A DNA stretch of 27,641 nucleotides from Fimiplasma intestinipullorum (GTDB lineage: Bacteria; Bacillota_I; Bacilli_A; Erysipelotrichales; Coprobacillaceae). Shown in pieces: positions 1-7,141 of the stretch (its first letter is position 1; each line of letters starts with the position of its first letter). Location: assembly GCA_018715065.1 (NCBI GenBank), contig DVMJ01000017.1, forward strand, positions 1 through 27,641. Reading direction: 5' to 3'. The notes under the pieces were generated by a model that made no database searches, had not been told where the DNA came from, and saw nothing but the letters and a program-made list of their open reading frames with translations. The position numbers were made by a program, and so were the translations under genes.

Positions 1-27
1 TCGCACAGCGACTTGTTCGGCAAATAA
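1..27 (+). CDS. 3' end of a gene running in from the left edge
   Basis: Read from base 1, the plus strand gives S-H-S-D-L-F-G-K followed by TAA at 25-27. Nine bases later comes a good rho-independent terminator (36-69), which supports a real gene end here. Eight residues are too few to name the product. Since the neighbourhood is degraded mobile DNA, it could equally be an element gene. Confidence 0.3.
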   Translation, partial: SHSDLFGK

Positions 28-35
28 ACCGTCTG

Positions 36-69
36 CCGCCGTATGGGTGAAACCTGTACGGCGGTTTTT
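36..69 (+). terminator. Rho-independent terminator
   Basis: CCGCCGTA (36-43) pairs perfectly with TACGGCGG (57-64), with an extra inner GGT/ACC pairing, followed by five T (65-69). It would end the gene that stops at base 27. Confidence 0.65.
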
Positions 70-134
70 CTGTGTGTAAAAGGGTGTCGTGAAACGCGAC
101 GCACCTGAAAGGGGGCGCCAAAACGCCGTACCCT

Positions 135-329
135 TTACCGTTCCGGCTCCCGGTCGCGGGGCTTATCCCGTCCCTGGCGGGCCAGTTGGTCGGCGGCCTT
201 GCGGAGCCGTTCAACGGCTTTCAGTTCCTCCCGCATAGCCTTCATGTCGATGGTGTCCACCTGCTTCTGGGCGGTCAGCAGGTCGATCTCGCGCTGCCAT
301 GCTTTGGGGGTGATTTCCTCGTTTCTCAT
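135..329 (-). CDS. Small protein resembling the C-terminal tail of a clostridial ICE relaxase
   Basis: The product is a 64-residue, very hydrophilic, Lys/Arg/Glu-rich protein predicted to be one long helix or coiled coil. Segments such as ITPKAWQREIDLLTAQ and KAMREELKAVERLRKAADQL resemble, from memory, the C-terminal helical tail of MobA-type relaxases in clostridial conjugative elements. No relaxase catalytic domain (His triad, HUH) lies upstream in any frame. The ATG has a strong AGGAGG eight bases upstream (336-341 on the plus strand), so it may be translated as a free-standing small protein rather than being a dead fragment. A 15-bp inverted repeat lies just upstream (352-415). The relaxase link is inference; that it is a coding sequence is more likely than not. 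Confidence 0.5.
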   Translation of the reverse strand: MRNEEITPKAWQREIDLLTAQKQVDTIDMKAMREELKAVERLRKAADQLARQGRDKPRDREPER

Positions 330-351
330 GGCTGTACCTCCTGAAATGAAA

Positions 352-415
352 ATGCTCTAAGTGACTGCTTCACTAACCATGACAAAAACCATGATTAAGA
401 AGTCACTTAGAGCAT
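352..415. repeat. Perfect 15-bp inverted repeat (hairpin or element end)
   Basis: ATGCTCTAAGTGACT (352-366) is the exact reverse complement of AGTCACTTAGAGCAT (401-415). The stem continues imperfectly inwards (CTT 368-370 with AAG 397-399). There is no T-run on either side, so it is not a simple terminator. A second short repeat, CATCTCC (417-423) with GGAGATG (442-448), follows directly. It lies in the presumed 5' leader of the minus-strand small gene and at the boundary to prophage remnants. Confidence 0.7.
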
Positions 416-743
416 ACATCTCCTACTACTAACGAGGATTTGGAGATGTGTTTCTCTCGTATGGATGGCAAGACGTGGCATACGCGTTTCTCACCGATGA
501 CCATACCTGCAAAGGAATCATCCATCGGGTTAAGAGCCGCCAGCATGGTCGAGTTTGAAGATGACGGCCACGCCATTGCCTACGCGATGCAGCAGTAAAC
601 AACAGAAAACAACGCGAGATCGAACTGTACCGCTCTTTCTTTCGCACGGGTTTATTTTGAAAGTCGTAGTGATGCGACTTATTTTTATATCATTTGAAGG
701 TGATGTCCCTGCGAAAGCTGAAAAATAGAAGCCTATAAGTTTC
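416..743. other. Decayed sequence without a recognisable gene
   Basis: No convincing intact reading frame. A plus-strand frame from about 459 to 598 stays open for roughly 45 codons and ends in A-I-A-Y-A-M-Q-Q-stop. This may be the end of a degraded element or phage gene, but I do not recognise the family. The remaining sequence up to the terminase remnant has stops in all frames. Confidence 0.4.
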
Positions 744-1953
744 ATGGTGAAGACCTCTCATTATGATAAGGATATCGCCAACCGCAACCAGACCAAGATT
801 GTGTTTGATGTGGTGATGGATATGGTGTAGTTTTGCCCAGCGCTTTTCAAGCGGGTAAAAATCCTGAAAGCCCAGAAGTAGATTACCGACCTTCCCACAT
901 ACAGTTCCTATCAGTTACTGTCGGCGGATGTAACGTACAGGCATGGTTTCAACACTCACTGTGTGATCTTCGATGAACTGCACACTCAGCCCAATCGGAA
1001 ACTCTTTGACGTCATGCTCCAAGGTTCCGGGGACGGCCAGGTGCAGCCGCTGTATTTTCTGATCACTACGGCTGGCAACATCACCAACTCCATCTGTAAT
1101 AAGGTGCATCAGAATGCCATTGACATTGTGGAAAACAGAAAGTCGATCCCTCCCCTGTTATCGCAGCAGACATCAATAAGATCAAAACCGCCTGTGAATC
1201 CGTCCAACATAATCTAGGCGAAAAGAACGCTTTCCGGCATCTAAGGCTCAACTAGTGGGTGAAGCAGTCCGTCCACTGGATGCCGATGAGCAAGTGAGAC
1301 ACCTGTGCCTTCTCGGTTTTCGAAGATGATCTTGAAGGGTGCATCTACTACATCAGTCTTGTCCCTTCTTCCACCACGGACATTACGGCTCTTGTTTTGG
1401 TGTTTCCGCCGATAGATGAGGAGGACAAATATCGAATCCTTCCGTACTTCTGGATACCGGAGGAAACGCTGGATCTCCGTGTACGACACGACCATGTCCC
1501 CTACGACCTGTGGGAAAATCAGAGAACATTAATGACCACCTCGGGCAGCGTGGTTCATTACGGCTACATTGAGAAACTCATCGAACAGCTGGACGAACGA
1601 TTCAATAGCTTTTGACCGCTGGAGCGCTGTGCAGATGGTGCAGAACCTGGAGAACATGGCTTCACGGTGATTCCTTTCGTTCAGAACTGTAAGGATATGT
1701 CCCCACGACCAAGGAACTGATGAAGCTGGTGCTGGAGCAGAGAATCGCCCATGACGGGCATCCGTTACTCCGGTGGATGATGAATAATATCTTCATCCAT
1801 ACCAATTCGATGGGAAATATCAAAGCGTACAAAAAAAATCCACAGAGAAGATTGACGGGGTAATCGCTAATTTCATGGATTTTGACCGGTCGATCCACTG
1901 TGGTAATGATACGATAGCTTCAAATGATGACAGTCGAACCCTTTTGTTTATCA
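744..1953 (+). pseudogene. terL: Phage terminase large subunit (TerL), decayed
   Basis: Large terminases are the ATPase/nuclease motors that package phage DNA. Pieced over several frames, the remnant runs colinearly with the family. From about 801 it reads IVFDVV, then P-A-L-x-K-R-V-K-I-L, then HGFNTH-C-VIFDELHTQPNR near 942-995, PLYFLITTAGN near 1050, VFPP-DEEDKYRILPYFWIPE near 1399, HVPYDLW, VVHYGYIEKLIEQL, and finally LVLEQRIAH-G-HP-LRWMM and DRSIHCGNDT near 1880-1910. In-frame stops (for example TAG at 828 and 879) and many frameshifts disable it. The N-terminal Walker A region is missing. The expected family ending L-L-F-I occurs near 1944-1953 where AGA stands in place of a stop. A decayed portal gene follows at 3443, in standard phage order. 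Confidence 0.85.
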
Positions 1954-1983
1954 GACAGTGCATTTTTTGTCGATAATTATAAA

Positions 1984-2005
1984 TTTATGCTTTCAATAGC
2001 ATAAA
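1984..2005. promoter_or_regulatory. Palindrome abutting the ATPase promoter
   Basis: TTTATGCT (1984-1991) and AGCATAAA (1998-2005) form an 8-bp perfect inverted repeat with a 6-bp spacer, ending one base before the -35 box at 2007. The placement suits an operator. The binding protein is unknown and no regulator gene is adjacent. Confidence 0.4.
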
Positions 2006-2006
2006 C

Positions 2007-2035
2007 TTGATTTATCTGGAAATTTGTGCTATGAT
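2007..2035 (+). promoter_or_regulatory. SigA-type promoter of the AAA/DUF4143 gene
   Basis: TTGATT (2007-2012), a 17-bp spacer and TATGAT (2030-2035), ending 23 bp before the start codon. The RBS is AGGAGG at 2045-2050. It gives the ATPase gene a transcript independent of the dead phage genes. Confidence 0.6.
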
Positions 2036-2058
2036 AGGAACAACAGGAGGAATGCGCC

Positions 2059-3378
2059 ATGATAGAATCACACGAACTGAAAAACCGAGATCAGTATGTG
2101 AAAAAGCTGATCAGTTTTCAAGATACGGAACCGGTGAAGATCATCACCGGTATCCGCCGCTGCGGCAAATCCAGCCTGTTGAAGCTGATGATCCGGCATT
2201 TGCGAGAAACTGGCATCCAACAGGAACAGATCGTGGAGATGAACTTTGAATCCCACGATTTTCGGAGCATGACCTCAGATGAGGTATACCACTATGTAAA
2301 GGAGAAAGCTGTTCCGGACAAGCGGATGTATCTTTTCTTTGACGAGTTGCAACGGATAAATGCCTGGGAGGATGCGGTCAATTCCTTCCGGGTAGATTTG
2401 GACTGCGACATTTATGTCACCGGTTCCAATGCCTACCTGCTATCCTCCGAATATTCCACCTATCTCTCCGGCCGTTGCGTGGAGATCAAAATGTTGCCGC
2501 TCTCATTCAGGGAGTTTCTGGATTTCCACAACTTTGAAGTGAGAAAAACCAGCAGCGCCTTGGGCGGGACCCGCCGGCAGGTATTTGATCAAAACGGCGA
2601 ACACTATGACCTGCGGGAAATCTTTGACGCCTATATGCGTTTTGGCGGGATGCCTGGGATTGCGGATATCGGGTTGGATCAAGAAAAAGCATTGTCCCTG
2701 CTGGAAGGCATTTACTCCACCGTGGTAGTTCGGGATATTCTGGAGCGGGAAAAGCGTCGCGGCCAGCGACAAATCACTGACTCCGTCCTTCTGCGTAAAA
2801 TCGTCCTGTTCCTTGCGGACAACATCGGCAGCAACGTCTCCGTCTCCTCTATTGGCAATACGCTGATGAACGAGGGGCTGCTGGAGGATGGCAAACGCAG
2901 AGGAACTCCCAGCCCCCATACGGTGCAGGCCTATATTGGGGCCCTGCTGGAAAGCTATTTCTTCTACGAGATCAAACGGTTTGACATCAAAGGCAAGGAA
3001 TACCTGCGCACTCTGGGCAAGTATTATATCGTGGACATCGGGCTTCGGAACTATCTGCTGGGTTTCCGCAACCGTGACAGCGGTCACGCTATTGAAAATA
3101 TAGTCTACTTTGAGCTGCTCCGCCGGGGCTATGATGTGGCCATCGGGAAGATCGACAATCAAGAAGTGGACTTCATTGCCACCAATGCTGATGACAAACT
3201 CTATATCCAGGTAACGGAATCTATGCAAAGCGAGGATGTCCGCAAACGGGAGCTTGACCCGTTGCAGAAGATTCGGGATAATTACACAAAGTTAGTGTTG
3301 TCACTGGATCCAGGGCTGGATGCCTCCTATGATGGTATCAAGTCCCTGAACCTTATGGACTGGCTGCTGAGCAGCTGA
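2059..3378 (+). CDS. AAA (AAA_14) / DUF4143 ATPase, intact cargo gene in a dead prophage
   Basis: The 439-residue length is typical for AAA_14-DUF4143 proteins. The N-terminal P-loop domain has Walker A GIRRCGKS near residues 31-38, Walker B MYLFFDELQ near 89-97, and a sensor-like VTGSNAYLLS at about 120. The C-terminal half is the DUF4143 region with a PD-(D/E)XK-like end (G-K-x-x-x-QEVDFIA near residue 370), a feature known in this superfamily. These proteins are widespread in gut bacteria and archaea, their biological role is poorly defined, and ATPase activity is predicted. The gene has its own promoter, AGGAGG ribosome site and terminator. It lies exactly between eroded terL and portal genes, as a phage moron would. 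No frameshift or internal stop is present, which suggests selection after prophage decay. Its role is unknown; defence or superinfection exclusion is only a hypothesis. Confidence 0.9.
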   Translation: MIESHELKNRDQYVKKLISFQDTEPVKIITGIRRCGKSSLLKLMIRHLRETGIQQEQIVEMNFESHDFRSMTSDEVYHYVKEKAVPDKRMYLFFDELQRINAWEDAVNSFRVDLDCDIYVTGSNAYLLSSEYSTYLSGRCVEIKMLPLSFREFLDFHNFEVRKTSSALGGTRRQVFDQNGEHYDLREIFDAYMRFGGMPGIADIGLDQEKALSLLEGIYSTVVVRDILEREKRRGQRQITDSVLLRKIVLFLADNIGSNVSVSSIGNTLMNEGLLEDGKRRGTPSPHTVQAYIGALLESYFFYEIKRFDIKGKEYLRTLGKYYIVDIGLRNYLLGFRNRDSGHAIENIVYFELLRRGYDVAIGKIDNQEVDFIATNADDKLYIQVTESMQSEDVRKRELDPLQKIRDNYTKLVLSLDPGLDASYDGIKSLNLMDWLLSS

Positions 3379-3413
3379 TTGCCAGTCAAAACAATAACTA
3401 CATTTTTTGAAGA

Positions 3414-3439
3414 GCATCTATCGAAAGATAGGTGTTTTT
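3414..3439 (+). terminator. Rho-independent terminator of the AAA/DUF4143 gene
   Basis: GCATCTATC (3414-3422), a GAAA tetraloop and GATAGGTGT (3427-3435), with two G-T pairs, run into TTTTT (3435-3439). It ends four bases before the ATG of the portal remnant. Confidence 0.65.
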
Positions 3440-3442
3440 CTT

Positions 3443-4537
3443 ATGCCCATTTTCAGGAAGAATGATGATTCGGTATAAGTATCTTTTCTGTTCCTGGGAT
3501 AAGCTCCAGAACCGCACTGCGGGCAGCGCATACAGCTTTTTCTTTGGCGAAAACGATGGCACCTCCACCATCACAAGAAAGACGGAGACAAAGAGAAAGC
3601 TATTGATCATTCGCTGTATCTGCTCCTGCTTGATGAACCAAACCCGGAAATGAGTTCCCTCGCGTTCCGGGAGACGTTCATAATCCACCTGCTCCTGTAG
3701 GGTAAATGCCTACACCCAGAGCGTCGCAGTGACAAGGAAGAAGTCATCGTCCTCTATCTGCTGCTGCCTGAACGGATGACGGTAGACCGTGATAGGGACG
3801 GGAAGTTCTACTACGAATACACCATCATCATAGATGACGCGCCACAGTCAACAGCAGCCTTGTCCGGCTGAATCCTTCCGATGTGCTGCATATCCCAAGG
3901 CTTAGTTTTGACGAACTGGTAGAGTATTCCCCTAATGTAATGGCAAAGAAGGCAATCGGGCGATTGCCTGTGAGGAGTACGGGGCGAAGTTCTTTGCCAA
4001 CGACGTCGCTCCTGGCGGCGTGCTGGAGAAGAGCATGAAGTACATGTCCATCGGCATTTCCCCGGAACAGGCGCAGTTTCTGAAAAACAGAAAATTTCAG
4101 ACCAATGAGATTGCTCGGATTCTCCGGTTACCGCCCCACACGGTAGGCGACCTGGTAAAGTCGAGCTTTTCTAATATTAGACAACAGTCTCTAGAGTTCG
4201 TGAGATACACGCTAGACACCTGGCTAATCCGCGAAGAGCAGACCATTCACCGGTCGCTCCTCCTACCGGATAAGAAAGCACAATATTTCATCAAGTTCAA
4301 TCTGAAGAATCTGCTTCGTGGCGACTATCAGAGTCACATGAAAGAGTACGCCATTGTTTGTCAGAACGCCTGAATGTCCGCCAACGACATGCAGGCACTA
4401 GAGACCCTCGACCACCTTCCCGCTGAAGAGGGCAGCGACCTGTACTTATCAACGGTAGTATGCTCCTGCTCAAAAAAGCAGCGGCTTTTGCAAATACCGA
4501 ATCGGACAGGGCTCCCGCAAAGGCAAAGGCTTGGTGA
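3443..4537 (+). pseudogene. HK97-type phage portal protein, decayed
   Basis: Portal proteins form the dodecameric DNA gate at a capsid vertex. The remnant begins M-P-I-F-R-K and stops after 11 codons. Further frames give QNRTAGSAYSFFFG near 3507, KEKAIDHSLYLLL-DEPNPEMS near 3595, MTVDRD-DGKFYYEY near 3775, and a long open stretch from 4020 to 4373 with YMSIGISPEQAQFL, NEIARILRLPPHTVGDL and SSFSNIRQQSLEFVRYTLD. The tail matches family features L-P-A-E-E-G and INGSM before a TGA at 4535. Stops, frameshifts and an internal deletion (about 30 codons near 3570) disable it. The protease and capsid genes expected downstream are absent. Confidence 0.85.
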
Positions 4538-5140
4538 GTAGAGGATGAGCAGCGAAGTGAACGAGCTCGCTTGCGTAGAAACGAGTGATACAGAGCTTGC
4601 GAGGATAAGACGGAAAGAGAAATACAAGTCATTTACTAAGTCAGTATGCTTGTCCAGATGTCTATCGCGGTCAATCCCTAGCGCATTTGCAAGCGCCAAA
4701 GCTGTACCATGCTTAATGAAGTGTCAATCATTCTCATACAAAACCAGTGTCACCAGCACAATGCCAACCTTTTCTACCAATTTCCTTGTGGTGATGCTCT
4801 GAAATATCCAGTGATACTTCAGATATTGACCTGATGTAGTACATTTTTCATCAGTTGTATAGTCAAAAGATAATCGAATCATCATTTTGCCATTGGAATA
4901 GAGGTAAATCATCGTGTGATTGAGATTATCATCGGTAAAACCACATCACATTTACAATACCATTTGGTATGTGATAAATTGTATAAGTCATCTATATATT
5001 GACTCATGACCTAATCCTCTTTGTATATTGTTTTATTTACAGACCACAAAACAAATATACACCGGAGGATTCTTCTTTGCCACTCCGCTAAAGCTTTTCT
5101 TGACCCATAGACAATCTGAGGGAGTTTTTATTACTAAAAA
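4538..5140. other. Non-coding or decayed spacer between portal remnant and IS
   Basis: No recognisable gene. On the minus strand, one frame stays open from 4912 to about 4550 apart from a TGA at 4724-4726. It reads KMMIRLSFDYTTDEK and, after the stop, LANALGIDRDRHLDKHTDL. This may be a degraded element gene, but I cannot assign it to a family. The stretch also holds a short palindrome, ATACCA-TT-TGGTAT, near 4957-4970 and the larger inverted repeat at 5013-5071. Confidence 0.4.
5013..5071. repeat. Imperfect 22-24 bp inverted repeat
   Basis: AATCCTC plus TGTATATT plus GTTTT (5013-5034) is mirrored by AAAACAAATATACA plus GAGGATT (5048-5071), with a two-base bulge and one extra A. The loop is 13 nt (5035-5047). 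No T-run follows. It could be a hairpin of a small mobile element or a regulatory structure. Confidence 0.5.
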
Positions 5141-6331
5141 ACTCATCCTGGATAAATGTTGGTAAGAAAATGCATTTGGACTCAACCAAACAGAGTGCAA
5201 ATTCTTTTCTAAAAATCACATGTTTTTGGTTCGTGCTATACTTGATTTAGAGGTGATTGGTATGGATAAAACAAGTAGACAGGCTTTCCTTAATGCCATT
5301 CAAGCGCTTATGGACGAATTTCAAGCTGATTTTAACGATCTTAGTGACATTCATAATCTGGTAATTTCTAATAAGTTTCAACTGCTATTGGATAAAGCGA
5401 ATGAGAACGTGACTGCTAATGGTTGCCCTCATTGCAACACGACAAACCTCATTCGCTATGGAAAAAGTAAGCAAGGATTACAACGTTATTTGTGTAAAAA
5501 TTGTGGTAAAACATTTACAGTTAAAACAGGGACACTCACTGCTTACTCAAAGAAATCAACCAATTGCTGGTATCAGTTCATCATCGATTTCCTTCATGAG
5601 GAATCTATCCAAAATATCTGTGATGACTGTATGATATGTAAACAGACAGCGTTGGTTTGGAATCACAAAATAGCCAATATCTTATCTACAGATATTAGAG
5701 ATCCACAGCTTAAAGGAATGGTATATTTAGATGAAACATGAGTACACAGATATCATCCCGGATATGAAAGTGATGAACCCAAACAGCCAAAAAAAGAGGT
5801 ATAAGCGATCAAAAACGCAATATAGCATGTGCCGACGATGAAAAAAGAAAATGTGTTATAGAGGTATCCGTGCCTGGAAGGATCACATCAAAGAATTGAT
5901 CAGAATATTCAAAAATAAGATTCCGTCCAGCTGTACAGTGGTCAGCGATAGTCTTAGGTCATACCATCGGCTGATGAAGGAACTCAACGTAAAATGGATG
6001 AAGATTCCACCAGGAAAGAAGGAAAAGGGTGGTTATACACTATCACGAGTGAATGGCTTTCACTCTGCAATAAAATATTTTTTAAGAAGTTATCGAGGAG
6101 TATCAGATAAGTATTTGAAACATTATATAGCCATCTTTAAATATAGAAGACAGCTGTCTAGAATGACTTTCACAGATAAAATTGATATGACATTCAAACA
6201 ACCCATGCTCCATAAATGTAACATTAAATATAAAGATATTCGCGGACGCAACTCTGCAGACGACATTTATGCTATCACTTCGGAGTGATTTGCAATGTTT
6301 ATACGACAACTCTTTTCTAGGATGGGGGTTC
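5141..6331 (+). mobile_element. IS1595-family-like insertion sequence, inactive
   Basis: The element contains a broken zinc-ribbon transposase (5262-6288). Related ends can be seen: CATCCTGGATAAATGTTG at 5144-5161, and CATCCTAGAAAAGAGTTG as the reverse complement of 6307-6324 (14 of 18 identical). The 10-mer TTACTAAAAA occurs directly outside both ends (5131-5140 and 6332-6341) and may be the target duplication. However, IS1595 elements usually duplicate 8 bp, and the distances from repeat to end are unequal, so the exact borders are uncertain. Confidence 0.6.
5262..6288 (+). pseudogene. IS1595-like DDE transposase, frameshifted
   Basis: The N-terminal part (from ATG 5262 behind AGAGGTG) has a zinc ribbon with C-P-H-C and C-K-N-C pairs, then helical DNA-binding sequence up to GMVYLDET at 5717-5738, the first catalytic Asp region of the DDE/DDN fold. 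The frame then breaks. The expected continuation, YHPGYESDEPKQPKK, lies in a second frame from about 5750, and GISDQKRNIACADDEKRK in another. The C-terminal part from about 5851 contains VVSDSLRSYHRL (second catalytic Asp) and NGFHSAIKYFLRSYRGVS (Asn plus helix), ending in TGA at 6286-6288. At least three shifts are needed to restore it, so it is inactive. The length would match an intact family member, so no large deletion is apparent. Confidence 0.8.
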
Positions 6332-6402
6332 TTACTAAAAATGGCATAGCTACAAAGCTACGCTGTATTCACACAACAATATTTCATTGAGATACAAAAG
6401 TC

Positions 6403-6434
6403 ATGGGGCACCTTCCTTACAGAGAGTGCCCCAT
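6403..6434 (-). terminator. Hairpin terminator after the DUF1307 lipoprotein gene
   Basis: ATGGGGCAC (6403-6411) and GTGCCCCAT (6426-6434) form a perfect 9-bp stem located 12 bp past the stop codon. On the minus strand it is followed by GACTTTT, a modest T-run. On the plus strand a T-run lies 8 bases after the stem, so it may act in both directions. Confidence 0.55.
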
Positions 6435-6445
6435 ATGCGCATTTT

Positions 6446-6877
6446 TTATTTACAGGTCATATCCTGATCTTCAAAATAGCTGATTAATTCATCTTTAGTC
6501 ATTTCGCTGGCATCATCCGCCCCAATCAGACCGACATCGACTAATTGTTCAACATCTGCATTAATGGTAAAGGTCACGGTTTTTCCTTTTACTTTGAGGT
6601 CCATGGACATGCCTTCTGAAACCCCTATCATGTCCTTCAATGCATCTTCATCGGAGGAAAACATACTCTCAAGCTGCTCAGCCTGTTCTTCCGAATCAGC
6701 CTCCATGCTTCCGATAACCTTCATTGACAACAGCTGGTCATTATCATCGAAATTTAAGGTCACTTCTGTATCGAGACCATCTACCAGCCCGGAACAGGTG
6801 GTCCGGTTTTTGCTTCCCTGGGAACTGCAGCCCACCAACAGCAATCCGGCTAATACGATTCCAATCATCTTTTTCAT
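6446..6877 (-). CDS. DUF1307 / YehR-like lipoprotein
   Basis: A 143-residue secreted lipoprotein. The signal peptide is M-K-K followed by a hydrophobic core and lipobox L-V-G-C, with the lipidated cysteine at residue 17. The mature part is acidic, with a C-S-G-x-x-D-G-L-D-T-E-V-T-L-N-F start and a VKGKTVTFTI strand typical of the DUF1307 fold, and a final cysteine (TCK) that may pair with C28. The function of YehR/DUF1307 proteins is not known. The ATG has AAGGAGTG at good spacing, and a TATAAT box lies at 6899-6904. The gene stands alone between the IS remnant and a divergent LTA synthase gene. The family call is fairly secure. Confidence 0.85.
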   Translation of the reverse strand: MKKMIGIVLAGLLLVGCSSQGSKNRTTCSGLVDGLDTEVTLNFDDNDQLLSMKVIGSMEADSEEQAEQLESMFSSDEDALKDMIGVSEGMSMDLKVKGKTVTFTINADVEQLVDVGLIGADDASEMTKDELISYFEDQDMTCK

Positions 6878-6898
6878 TCAAATCACTCCTTTTTTCCC

Positions 6899-6904
6899 AT
6901 TATA
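6899..6904 (-). promoter_or_regulatory. -10 box of the DUF1307 gene
   Basis: A perfect TATAAT on the minus strand (ATTATA on plus) lies about 20 bp upstream of the start codon. The -35 region is weak, the best match being TGGATT about 17 bp upstream. Confidence 0.5.
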
Positions 6905-7035
6905 CACCCAATTTTAAACAAAATCCACTTCTTTCTAAGTGTTTACATCGCTTGTATTGTCAAAATGACGGCACAAGATGAACATCATCCAATAATAGGG
7001 AGAGAGGAGGGAGAAATGTTTTATTTTGGAACTTC

Positions 7036-7078
7036 CTTAACTTTTCCTTAAGAAACGCTTAAATTTACATTATCTTAA
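7036..7078 (+). promoter_or_regulatory. Phased CTTAA array, candidate Pho box
   Basis: CTTAA occurs at 7036, 7047 and 7058, exactly 11 bp apart (one helical turn), and again at 7074. Two copies read CTTAAC. The array ends 9 bp before the -35 box of the LTA synthase promoter. PhoP/PhoB-type response regulators in Firmicutes bind tandem TTAAC-like hexamers at 11-bp spacing. Direct phosphate control of the downstream gene is inference. Confidence 0.5.
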
Positions 7079-7087
7079 CAAATTTTA

Positions 7088-7117
7088 TTGACGAATATCG
7101 TCGTAGAATGCTATCAT
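7088..7117 (+). promoter_or_regulatory. Promoter of the LTA synthase gene
   Basis: TTGACG (7088-7093), an 18-bp spacer and TATCAT (7112-7117), followed by AAGGAGG (7128-7134) and ATG at 7142. The TTG of the -35 box is in frame with the gene, but it is promoter DNA, not the start codon. Confidence 0.6.
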
Positions 7118-7141
7118 GGCATCAACCAAGGAGGCGTTAAA

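Noticed and set aside
2503..3228. 241-codon minus-strand frame opposite the ATPase gene
   Set aside because: No ribosome site or family features; it is the mirror of a GC-rich coding region whose plus strand has clear Walker motifs.
4550..4912. Minus-strand frame as a recombinase gene
   Set aside because: It has an internal stop and no catalytic motif; the similarity to a serine-recombinase tail is too weak to claim.
7088..7141. Upstream TTG start for the LTA synthase
   Set aside because: That TTG is the -35 box; AAGGAGG points to ATG 7142, and homologues begin with the first membrane segment soon after.
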